64,000 nt of DNA from Spiroplasma attinicola (GTDB taxonomy: Bacteria; Bacillota_I; Bacilli_A; Mycoplasmatales; VBWQ01), in contig NZ_JAKQXY010000001.1 in assembly GCF_023509825.1 (NCBI RefSeq), forward strand, positions 372,001 to 436,000, given 5' to 3'. The stretch's first letter is position 1. Each line of letters begins with the position of its first letter. The notes beneath the pieces are model-generated. The model saw nothing but the letters and a program-made list of their open reading frames with translations. It had not been told where the DNA came from and made no database searches. The translations under genes and the position numbers were made by a program. Shown here piece by piece: positions 26,251 through 36,000 of this stretch.

Positions 26251-29200
26251 ATGTTTAGTTTAGTAAAAAATGTTTTGCGCGGAGTAAAACGAAGAATATT
26301 TCAATATTTTTCAATTATTATTTTATTAATTCTTATTGTTGCAGCGATGTCAGCTTTATACAGTAATTCTGAACGACTTAGTTTTGGTTTTTCTGCTGTT
26401 GCACAAAACAGTGGAACTTATGATTATCGAATTCAAATTGAAAAATTAAATAGTTATAAAGAAATTGATAATGTTTTAAATCGAACTAAAACAATTTTAA
26501 AAAACAATTTCGAAAAAGATTTAGTTAATTATAATACTATTATTAATCAAATTGATAAGATAACAAATAATGATATTGAAAATAATTTATTACCTAGTAT
26601 TGATAATCTTGATGATAATTTAAGAGATTTTTTATTAAATTGAGGAATTAATTATCAATCATTATTAATTAATGATATTTTAAATAATGAAATTAAAAAT
26701 AATCCCGAAACTAGTAATTATCAAATTAAAAAATCATTTTTAAAATCATTTGATAGTAATCAAGCAAAAAAAATCTTTTTTTCGTTTGAAGATGCTTTTT
26801 ATCTTCAAGAAACACCACCATGATTGTTAGATAAAAATCTTAGATTTGATTTTTCACCTTATCGTAATAGTTTTAATCAAGTATATATTAGTGAAGGCAA
26901 AAAACCTCAAAATGAAAATGAAGTAGTCGTTAATCCAATTTTTGCTAAAAAACACAAAATTGCATTAAATGATCAATTTACATTTTTATCTAATGAAAAA
27001 TTAAAGGTAGTTGGCTTTGGTTATAGTTATTGAGGAATTCTTAACGAACCTTCGATTGATAATATTTCACCTTTACCTGAAAATACAACGCAAGTTTTTA
27101 CAACAAGAGAATGGCTTAATCATTATTTAATTAATAATAGTAATGAACAAGCAAAAATAACAACTAATTTTTTCTTAAAAGTAAATAATAAAGATAATTC
27201 TTTTTCAAGTAAAATTGAAAATATTTTTAATCAAACATTTAATTTTAATTATGGTAGCTTAATTATTAATGATAAGAGTGATTATCGTAGTGGTTTTTTA
27301 AAACAAACATTTGAATTGGGGAAAATAGTTTATTCAGCAATTAGTTTTATTGTTATGTTAGCAGCAATTTTTATTGTTTTATCATATGTTAAAAAAGAAG
27401 TTAATTTACAAAAAAAACAATTGGGTTTAATTAAGGGTTTAGGCTATAACAATTATGAAATTGTTTTTGGTTTTACTTTTTTAATCTTTTTAATTTCCAT
27501 CTTTTCAACGATTATTGGCTTTGCCTTAAGTTTGCCTTTACAAGAATATTTTAATAATTTAAGTACTGTTAATTATGTTTTACCTTTACCAACCATTCAC
27601 TTTAGTTTTCTTGCTTTTCTTGTTGCAGTCGTACTATCAACGATTATTTTTACTTTTGCTAGCTATTTACAATCTTGAAGTATTTTAACTAAAAATCCAT
27701 TAGTTTTAATTTATAATCGCCCTTCTAATGTTAGTACAAAATGATTAACATTATTTAAAAAACCTTTTAATCATTGAAATTTTAAACCACGCTTAGCAGT
27801 TTCTTTTGCTTTAAAATCAGGCGGAAAATTAATTTTGATTTTTTTACTTTTTATTTTTGTTAGTTTTCTTTTACTCTTTCAAACGATTATTGATGATATT
27901 TTTACTAGTAAAATTAATAATTTACAAAGTTATGTTAATTCTGAAGTCTATTTATCTGCAAATACTTTTAATATGTATAAATTTGATAATCAAAACAAAA
28001 TTACAACGCAAGTTTATGATTGAGTTTTTGAAAAAAATTTAGACTTAGAAAAAGAAATAAAAGCAAATAAATTTCAAATTGATAGTGAAAAGAAATTTTC
28101 TGATTTAACAAAAATAATCCTTGCTGATGATTTTCGCGATTTCTATATTAAAAGCGAAGAAATGAATTTATTATACAACAAGATTAACAATCAAGGTGTT
28201 GCATATATTAGACCACTAGGAACTAATTTCATTTCAGCAACAATGGCAGAAACATTATATGAAAATCTAACAAATTTTTTTGATTTATTAATTGCTTCTA
28301 GTGGCATTGATTTTGAATTTCAATCTTTACCAGGGATTTCAATTGGCCAAGTTATTATTAATAGTAACTACTATCCAAATTTAGAATTTGTAGTTAATAG
28401 TCCAACAAAATGAATTGATCATAATCAAGGATCATTATTGTCAAAATCAAATCAAGTTGTTACTTTATATAATAATGAAGATAATTTATTAGCATGAAAA
28501 AATTGATTTAATTTGAAAGCAGAACAAAAATTAAATATTGATGAAGTTTTTAATAGTTCCCATAATTTAAAAACCGAACAAGTTAGCTATATTGATAGTT
28601 TTGGTCAAGAGAAAAATCAAAATGCTTATGTTATTCCAGCAGTTATTTCTAAGTCACTTGCAGTTTTAAATAAGTATAAAGTTAATGATCAAGTTTTAAT
28701 GATTCTTAATGCTAATGCTAATTTTCTGCCAATAGTTTTTGATATTAAAGGAATTATTACAACAAATTTAGATAGTTCACAGTTTTATACACAAATTGAT
28801 GACTTAAGGAGAGTAATTGGTTATACATCTAACGGTGAATTTACTGGTATACCAATTAAAGATTCATTTAATAACTATTATTCAAAAAATAAAACATTCT
28901 TACCATTAAATAATATTAATATTGTTCAATCAGATAATAATTATTCGTTTGCTAGTTTACAAAATAATTGAAAATTAATTGATCGTGATAGAATTGTTTT
29001 TCCATTAATGAAAGATCAATTAATAGACATGTTTCATTCAGTGCAAGATATTGTTAGTATTACTAAATGAATAACAATTGTTGCTTTAGGCTTTGTTTTA
29101 TTTATTATTGTTAGTATGATTTTAGATAATAACCTGATTATTATTGCAATGATGAAAGCATCGGGTTATCGTATTAGTGAAATTAATAGTTTAATTATTG

Positions 29201-29442
29201 GCGCTTATATTTTGACTTTAGTTTTAGCTTTTGTTGTTGGTACTGTTTTGGGTTACCTTACTTGGTGAATTATTTTAATTTTTGTTGCTAAAATAGTTAA
29301 TATGACTTTTCTTTTGCCAATTAGTTTTGTTACGATTTTATTAACTTTTGCTTTAATTTTTCTTATCATTGCGATTGGTTATATGATTGGTTTATATTTT
29401 ATTAAATTTAAACCAATAACTAATTTATTACAGTCAGATTAA
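26251..29442 (+). CDS. Large FtsX-like ABC transporter permease
   Basis: 1063-aa membrane protein. One N-terminal helix (residues about 17-36) is followed by a large outside region, then a three-helix FtsX-type block (SFIVMLAAIFIVLSYVKKE ... GLGYNNYEIVFGFTFLIFL). A second half repeats this: a helix near LIFLLFIFVSFLLLF, a second outside domain, and a last three-helix block (WITIVALGFVLFIIVSMI to the C-terminus). This is the MacB/FtsX permease layout duplicated in one chain. About a dozen TGA codons are Trp. No ABC ATPase partner is adjacent, so the substrate is unknown. Such proteins are common in mollicutes. Confidence 0.82.
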
Positions 29443-29666
29443 ATTAAAAGAACCAAAAGTCTAAATTATAATATTTTGTTTCTTTGAAAAATATTAAGAA
29501 AGCCTACTGAGTTCCGTACTTAAAATATACGGTTAGATTTCATTATGTCATAAGTTTACAGATAGGGTTTAGAATTAAATGATACTATATTTATATAATT
29601 TAATTTTCTAGTTGTTTTAGTTCCAAGATTTTTTTAAATATTATTTCTTTTTAATTGATTGAAACA
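29443..29666. other. Intergenic stretch of unknown content
   Basis: Between the permease and the convergent small gene. It is less AT-extreme than usual around 29500-29580 (for example GCCTACTGAGTTCCG and ATACGGTTAG). I see no ORF, hairpin terminator or RNA that I recognise. Its right end (from 29649) belongs to an inverted copy of ABC-F gene sequence. Confidence 0.4.
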
Positions 29667-29729
29667 TTAACCACTTTTAAGACCAAAACTTGCTAATAAA
29701 GTTTTGATTTGATTATCAGTTAATTGTTG
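29649..29729 (-). repeat. Inverted 81-bp copy of part of the ABC-F gene
   Basis: Read on the minus strand this segment matches plus-strand 10609-10690 within the second ABC domain, with about five substitutions and a one-base deletion. The shared core GATAATCAAATCAAAACTTT and the following 30 bases are identical. It forms the 3' end of the small gene at 29667-30065, in the same reading frame, so that gene ends NQIKTLLASFGLKSG like the ABC-F segment NQIKTLLASFGLKGG. The missing base creates the stop codon. Confidence 0.88.
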
Positions 29730-30065
29730 AATTTTATTTTCAGTAATTTTTAAAAATAGAGGATTATTTTTACTTAAATATACTATTTTTTTATTAATAA
29801 TTCACTTATTTACTACTTGATCTCAAGAGATGGTTCTATAATAAATTGGTCTAATATATTGTTTTTGATTATTAATTATTAATGAGTGATATGTATGTTT
29901 ATTATTTTTTGTAGTTGATAATAATTGTAATTCTAAATGACTAGGAAATGATTTTATTATAATTCCTGGTCTATATTTTTGATTTCCGTTTATATCTTTA
30001 TCATCAGGATTTTTTATGTAAACTCCCATTCCTTTTTTAAATTCTTTATAATTAATATTTGTCAT
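29667..30065 (-). CDS. Small MazF/PemK-like protein with a borrowed C-terminus
   Basis: 132 aa. The first 90 residues (KKGMGVYIKNPDD, YRPGIIIKS, LELQLLSTT, YIRPIYYRTISWDQV) resemble the beta-strand order of MazF/PemK-fold endoribonucleases (a G-V start, then RPGI/V, then a strand with Thr/Ser). The resemblance is weak, and I see no certain catalytic residue. The last 20 residues come from an inverted fragment of the ABC-F gene. AGGAG lies 8 nt before ATG. No antitoxin gene is adjacent. Two TGA codons are Trp. It may be a truncated or pseudogenised gene. Confidence 0.5.
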
Positions 30066-30094
30066 TACAAAAATCTCCTTTATTTTTTATTTTA

Positions 30095-30122
30095 TTGACA
30101 AATTTTATAATTTTAATATAAT
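30095..30122 (+). promoter_or_regulatory. Strong sigma-70-type promoter of the predicted small RNA
   Basis: Perfect TTGACA (30095-30100), 16 nt, perfect TATAAT (30117-30122). It is one of the best promoter matches in the window and fires away from the MazF-like gene, toward csn2. No ORF follows. Confidence 0.75.
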
Positions 30123-30128
30123 TTATAT

Positions 30129-30208
30129 GTGAGTGCAATTTAAAATTGTGCAAGGTTCTTTAGGAATCGTCTTCTCCTAGTCTCTTATGAGATTAGGTGT
30201 TTTTTTTA
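30129..30208 (+). ncRNA. Predicted small structured RNA, unknown class
   Basis: About 80 nt from the promoter above to a T8 run. Three stems can be drawn: GTGCAATT with AATTGTGC (with G-U pairs), GGTTC with GAATC, and a terminator stem CCTAGTCTC with GAGATTAGG followed by TTTTTTTT. It has no start codon with a reading frame of note. It is not complementary to the CRISPR repeat. It is convergent with csn2 and divergent from the MazF-like gene. I do not recognise the family. Confidence 0.6.
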
Positions 30209-30301
30209 TTTTTTAATTTTTTTTACCCCCTCCTAATTAAAAAAATATTTTATATAATAATGATAGCATGAACAAGAATATTTCCATATCTTTTTTAAAT
30301 A

Positions 30302-31483
30302 TTAATTATTTAAATATGGAGTTAATTTAATAAAATTTGCAATTTGGTTACTATTTTTTCATTGGCAAAGTAGATTAAAACCAGTAAAAAGAAGATTATA
30401 AATAAAGACTAAATCTTTAAAAATTCCTTCGCATTGAACAATATATTGTTCACTACTAGTTTTTACTGCTTCTTTAAACCATAATTCAATTTCATCAGCA
30501 AATAAACTATTAATAATTTTTTCATAAAGATAATTTTCAATATAATTTATTTCTTTTGTAATATCTTCTTGATCAATTAAATGATTTAAATCACTTTTAT
30601 AAATAGATAAATCTTTAATGTCACTATCGCAAAAAGAAAAGCTAATGATTGATTCGCGAATAATTTTTTCAAGATTTCTAATAAAAAAGATTTCTTTTTC
30701 TGTTACTAAATTTATAGCTAATAAACTTGGTTTCAATAATTTTAAATATTCGGGACTGTTAGAAACAATAATAATGATTGTATTGCTTTCTTGATTGATT
30801 TTTTTTAAATAATTATTAATTTGATTAAGTAATTTTGGTGTGCCATATAATTCTGGTAAATCAAATAAAATTACTGTTGGTCTTAACTTATCTTTTTGTC
30901 GTGAAACATTATTTAAAATATTAAATAATAGAATTCTTAAAAATAAATGACTATAATTTTCTTCATCAATAATGTTTTCAATATTTTTATCATAAATTTC
31001 AATTTTTAACATTTTATCAACTAAATTACTAATTGAAAAAGATTCTATTTTTGGTTTTAAAATTAAATGATTTTTAATATTATTATCAGCATTTCAAAAA
31101 TATAATTTATTTAATAATCCTAAAAAGTCATTTTCAATTTTTTCCAAGTTTTTTGATAAATCTTTATATTGATCATCTTTTGTTGTGATTAATGCTTGAT
31201 TGAGATTCTGAATTAAATCATTACGAAATGATGAAGTTTTAGTTAATTTTAAATGTTCTTTTAAATTAAAATATTCTTTTAAATAAATAACTTGATAATT
31301 GTCAGTTGCTACTGGTTCATTATCAATGGTAAATTTATTATTTTTTCCCTTAAAACCTTTTTCTAAGGTATTTAATAAAGATGTTTTTCCAACACCATTA
31401 TCACCAATAATTATTGCCATATTATTATGAAGTTGAATAGTTTGTTCAGTAAAAAAACTATTAGAAAATTGTATTTGTTTCAT
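30302..31483 (-). CDS. csn2: Csn2-like CRISPR adaptation protein with intact P-loop
   Basis: 393 aa from the ATG at 31483; a TTG at 31498 is an alternative start. It is the fourth cas gene of the operon, 18 bp after cas2, where type II-A systems carry csn2. Csn2 forms a DNA-end-binding tetramer needed for spacer uptake. Unlike the roughly 220-aa classical Csn2, it has a complete Walker A (GDNGVGKT, residues 27-34) and a Walker B-like strand TVILFDLPE (near residue 208), joined by a helical, charged middle part. It resembles the longer Csn2 variants. Assignment rests on position and the ATPase-like fold, not on direct similarity. Confidence 0.72.
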
Positions 31484-31501
31484 TTTACTTTTTTCCAATC
31501 T

Positions 31502-31825
31502 TTAAAGTTCAATTAGATATTTATTCGTTGTAATTTCTTCTTGATATGATTTTGTACCAATAAGTACTTTCATCATTTCATATTGTTTTTCAGTAACAGT
31601 TAAGCAACGAATATTTCCTTTTGGTGGTAAATTTTTATTAATTATTTCATTATTTTTTGCTACTTCATCATGGTTAATACATAATTTTGCATAAATTGAA
31701 AGTTGTACCATATAAAATCCTAGATTTAATAGTTTTCTTCGAAATTTATTGTAATTTTGAACATCTTTTTTTGTCTTAACTGGTAAGTCAAACATAATAA
31801 ATAGTCGCATGTGTCTAAATCTCAT
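31502..31825 (-). CDS. cas2: CRISPR-associated endoribonuclease-fold protein Cas2
   Basis: 107 aa, ferredoxin-like fold, structural core of the Cas1-Cas2 integrase. The start MRFRHMRLFIMFDLPVKT aligns with the type II Cas2 beginning (Y/F-R-x-M-R-M/L...MFD-P), and NIRCLTVTEKQYEMM is the conserved last core segment. I chose the ATG at 31825 on that basis; in-frame ATGs at 31834 and 31852 also exist. The start overlaps the end of cas1 by 11 bp, so translation is likely coupled. Confidence 0.93.
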   Translation of the reverse strand: MRFRHMRLFIMFDLPVKTKKDVQNYNKFRRKLLNLGFYMVQLSIYAKLCINHDEVAKNNEIINKNLPPKGNIRCLTVTEKQYEMMKVLIGTKSYQEEITTNKYLIEL

Positions 31826-32753
31826 CTTGTTCATCAGAATTTTCTTCTTCAATTGGATTAAAATCTAGTACTGGTAGCTCTAATTTATTAGTATTATTCT
31901 CATTTAAAACTGTTATATAAGAACGAATCATATAATCAATCGCTTTAGTTATTGTGACATATTTCTTATTAATAATGACTTTGGAATTTAATAAATAATC
32001 AATTAGTTTTAAACGATGATCATAAGAAACATGTTCTGTTATTGTTTCAATATTTTTAGTTACTCAATAATCTACTAAAGGTCGTAAAGGTTCGATAAAA
32101 TCACATGCTAAATTATAAGGATTAGTTTTACCAATATGAAAAAGTCCTAAATAGTTGTTAAGACCATATTTGCTTATTGTTCTAGAAATTGCACCTGTTA
32201 ATATTTTATAACCATAATTTAAAGCATTATTAATTCCATCATCACTAAATCTAATAAAATTAGATCCATATAATTCACGAAAAAATACTTTAGCAACTAA
32301 TCCTTCACGATTTGTTTCATCACCAAAAGCTAAAGTTTTAATAAATCTCTCAATTGTTTCAATACTTTTTTCACGACATTTTAAAGTTTGCATAACTAGC
32401 AGGGTATTTTTTAGTTTATATTTAATAATTTCAGTTTTTAAAATTAATTTTTCATTTTCTGTGAAATTGAATTGTTTTTCAAAAACTAATAGCGGTTGTC
32501 AGTGTTGGTTTAATGATAAAGTTATACCAACTGGGTCATATTTATCATCACAAATAATGATAAATACATCATTAGTAACTAATTTAGCTAAGATTTGTGT
32601 TGTGATAAAGGTATAGTTGTTTTCTAAAATTATGCAATTAAGATCATTTAAACTAAATAATGCTTCTTTCTCTAGTGTTGTTACACATAGTTGATTTTGT
32701 TTTAATGATATTTTATCTGATTTTTTAATAATTATTGATTTTCATGAAATGAT
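31815..32753 (-). CDS. cas1: CRISPR integrase Cas1 (type II), probable non-AUG start
   Basis: 312-aa metal-dependent integrase that inserts new spacers at the leader end. The N-terminal beta domain has LCVTTLEKEALFSLNDL and IIICDDKYDPVGITLSLNQH. The helical catalytic domain has FRELYGSNFIRFSDDGINNALNYGYKIL (metal-binding Glu in REL/EL region), LGLFHIGKTNPYNLACDFIEPLRPLVD (H and D/E ligands) as in type II Cas1. No ATG opens the frame. AGGAGG (32759-32764) is followed by ATC at 32753 and ATT at 32750, both allowed starts in code 4. A GTG at 32759 overlaps the Shine-Dalgarno itself. Two TGA codons are Trp. Confidence 0.94.
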
Positions 32754-32772
32754 TTTCACCTCCTATTTTTAA

Positions 32773-32805
32773 ATAAAAAAAATGAAAGATTTAACTCTTT
32801 CATTT
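32773..32805 (-). terminator. Terminator-like hairpin between array trailer and cas1
   Basis: On the minus strand, ATGAAAGA and TCTTTCAT form an 8-10-bp stem with a 6-nt loop, followed by TTTTTTTATTT. It lies between the end of the CRISPR array and the cas1 ribosome binding site. It can end pre-crRNA transcription. It also sits within the first 40 nt of any transcript from the promoter at 32816-32844. Confidence 0.75.
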
Positions 32806-32815
32806 ACTCACAAAT

Positions 32816-32844
32816 ATTTTATTAAATATTTAGTGTTATATCAA
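32816..32844 (-). promoter_or_regulatory. Predicted promoter of cas1-cas2-csn2 in the array trailer
   Basis: On the minus strand: TTGATA (32839-32844), 17 nt, TAAAAT (32816-32821). Transcription would begin near 32809, directly before the terminator-like hairpin and about 55 nt before cas1. Confidence 0.5.
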
Positions 32845-32851
32845 GTTGTAG

Positions 32852-33027
32852 AATAATAATTACACAAAAATGTCGGTGGACTAAAATCCCCTCCTTGACT
32901 TTTATTACTAATTAATTTTAATTTTACACAAAGATATTAACGGATTATTAATTTTATATAAATAATATTAACATAAAAATATTTTTATTTTATATAAATT
33001 TCCATAAAAATGTCAGCGGACTAAAAC
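32852..33027 (-). repeat. Decayed CRISPR repeats at the trailer end
   Basis: At least three degenerate repeats precede the first intact one. 32992-33027 keeps the half AAAAATGTCAGCGGACTAAA perfectly but has lost the other half. 32915-32950 keeps only the TTAATTTTACACAAA half. 32852-32887 has GTCGGTGG in place of GTCAGCGG. The distance from 33027 to the first intact repeat is a normal 30-nt spacer. Decay at this end marks it as the old, leader-distal end. Confidence 0.82.
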
Positions 33028-33057
33028 TCATATTTTGTTTTAATACTTTAACCAAAC

Positions 33058-36000
33058 GTTTAATTTTACACAAAAATGTCAGCGGACTAAAACTAGCGCG
33101 TATATATTACTGCGCCTTTTTCGGTTTAATTTTACACAAAAATGTCAGCGGACTAAAACTAAATTTATGATTATAAGAAACTGATGCTTGTTTAATTTTA
33201 CACAAAAATGTCAGCGGACTAAAACTGTTTCTACAGAAAAAGAAACATTATTATCGTTTAATTTTACACAAAAATGTCAGCGGACTAAAACCGAAGGTTT
33301 AACTTCAATATTCTTTTTGTAGTTTAATTTTACACAAAAATGTCAGCGGACTAAAACAAAAGAACCTTACCCTTCGGCCGATTGTGAGTTTAATTTTACA
33401 CAAAAATGTCAGCGGACTAAAACATGTTCTGTATGTCGAAAAATAAACACGCGGTTTAATTTTACACAAAAATGTCAGCGGACTAAAACGCTGGGGGTCG
33501 ATTTTTGCGTCGTCTGGCGGTTTAATTTTACACAAAAATGTCAGCGGACTAAAACGATGTTCGCAGATGCTTCTTTGCGTGCTTGGTTTAATTTTACACA
33601 AAAATGTCAGCGGACTAAAACGCGATTTCTCACATCCTTTCTTGTTTGTTGGTTTAATTTTACACAAAAATGTCAGCGGACTAAAACAGAAGCAATTATG
33701 GAGTGAGAAAATGAAAAGTTTAATTTTACACAAAAATGTCAGCGGACTAAAACTGGCTGGTTTTCTGGGCGATAATGGCTGAAGTTTAATTTTACACAAA
33801 AATGTCAGCGGACTAAAACTGAATTCCCATATGAATTATTATTAACAAGGTTTAATTTTACACAAAAATGTCAGCGGACTAAAACGATTACCTAATAGTT
33901 CTGCTTCTGGAGATAGTTTAATTTTACACAAAAATGTCAGCGGACTAAAACTTTAAGCAGTGTCCAAGTATTATTACCTGCGTTTAATTTTACACAAAAA
34001 TGTCAGCGGACTAAAACTTTAGACAAGCGATTATGGAGTGAGAAAATGTTTAATTTTACACAAAAATGTCAGCGGACTAAAACTTTCATTCAATATATTT
34101 ATACAATTAATTTGTTTAATTTTACACAAAAATGTCAGCGGACTAAAACCGATTGGGGGGGGGGGGGTAGTAAAAGGTCCCTTAGTTTAATTTTACACAA
34201 AAATGTCAGCGGACTAAAACAAACGGAACAGCTTATATAAAAAAAAAGGGTTTAATTTTACACAAAAATGTCAGCGGACTAAAACTAGGCGGGTTCCGGT
34301 TCCCTGTGAGGACCTGTTTAATTTTACACAAAAATGTCAGCGGACTAAAACTTGTCGGCAACCAATAAGACCGATAATCAGGTTTAATTTTACACAAAAA
34401 TGTCAGCGGACTAAAACAAATATATTGAGAAAGAAAAAAAATTATGAGTTTAATTTTACACAAAAATGTCAGCGGACTAAAACACTTCAATTAATGTATC
34501 TTGATGTCTAATAGTTTAATTTTACACAAAAATGTCAGCGGACTAAAACGTATTCCAAGTTCTATTACAATTATGAACCGTTTAATTTTACACAAAAATG
34601 TCAGCGGACTAAAACCCTGCCTAAAAAGATATTACGATCTTTTTTGTTTAATTTTACACAAAAATGTCAGCGGACTAAAACTTATAAACCACATTTTAAC
34701 TGACTTCCACAGTTTAATTTTACACAAAAATGTCAGCGGACTAAAACTTTCATCAAAATCTAATATTTTATCTTTTTGTTTAATTTTACACAAAAATGTC
34801 AGCGGACTAAAACTGCAAAAAATAACATATGATCGTGATTGTCGTTTAATTTTACACAAAAATGTCAGCGGACTAAAACAAAATCAAAGTTTTTATTTTT
34901 TAAAAAATTGTTTAATTTTACACAAAAATGTCAGCGGACTAAAACTATATAAAAATGATTCTTTAGAATCTGAAAGTTTAATTTTACACAAAAATGTCAG
35001 CGGACTAAAACAATGTGAAAATTTGAAATTAGCTGCAATTAGTTTAATTTTACACAAAAATGTCAGCGGACTAAAACAATAATTATTTTCTTTTTTCTTT
35101 GGTTTATGTTTAATTTTACACAAAAATGTCAGCGGACTAAAACTTTCATTATTAATTATTTCTAAAGGTTTAAGTTTAATTTTACACAAAAATGTCAGCG
35201 GACTAAAACAACTCCGCTAAATACTTCCAAAACAATCAAGTTTAATTTTACACAAAAATGTCAGCGGACTAAAACCTTTGTCGGCCGCCGGCCGCCTTTC
35301 TTTTTGTTTAATTTTACACAAAAATGTCAGCGGACTAAAACTTATAACGAATATAGATTCTCTGAAATAGAGTTTAATTTTACACAAAAATGTCAGCGGA
35401 CTAAAACATATACGACTATTGGAATAACGATGCCGGTGTTTAATTTTACACAAAAATGTCAGCGGACTAAAACTAAAAAGTTAAAATTCTGAATAAAAAA
35501 CGGGTTTAATTTTACACAAAAATGTCAGCGGACTAAAACGGTTACCCTCCAGATATTTATGCGATCAATGTTTAATTTTACACAAAAATGTCAGCGGACT
35601 AAAACGGTTACCCTCCAGATATTTATGCGATCAATGTTTAATTTTACACAAAAATGTCAGCGGACTAAAACTTTTATTAAGTCCCGGTAGTTGTTAAATA
35701 AGTTTAATTTTACACAAAAATGTCAGCGGACTAAAACGGGGGGTGGTTTGTAAAAGGTCCCTTAATTGTTTAATTTTACACAAAAATGTCAGCGGACTAA
35801 AACTCGTTGATTTCCCGTATTGGTGATTTCGTTGTTTAATTTTACACAAAAATGTCAGCGGACTAAAACTTTCTTCCGCTGTTGGTTTGTCTGCTGGGTG
35901 TTTAATTTTACACAAAAATGTCAGCGGACTAAAACTATGTTCTCGCTCACTTGCTAACTCTTAATGTTTAATTTTACACAAAAATGTCAGCGGACTAAAA

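Noticed and set aside
26251-29442. Several adjacent small genes in place of one permease
   Set aside because: The pieces share a frame and are interrupted only by TGA. Joined, they give the expected FtsX-like topology.
29443-29648. Possible insertion sequence or phage remnant
   Set aside because: Composition differs a little from the surroundings, but I see no terminal inverted repeats, target duplication or transposase fragment.
30129-30208. The small RNA as a second tracrRNA
   Set aside because: It has no stretch complementary to the CRISPR repeat, and a complete tracrRNA is present upstream of cas9.
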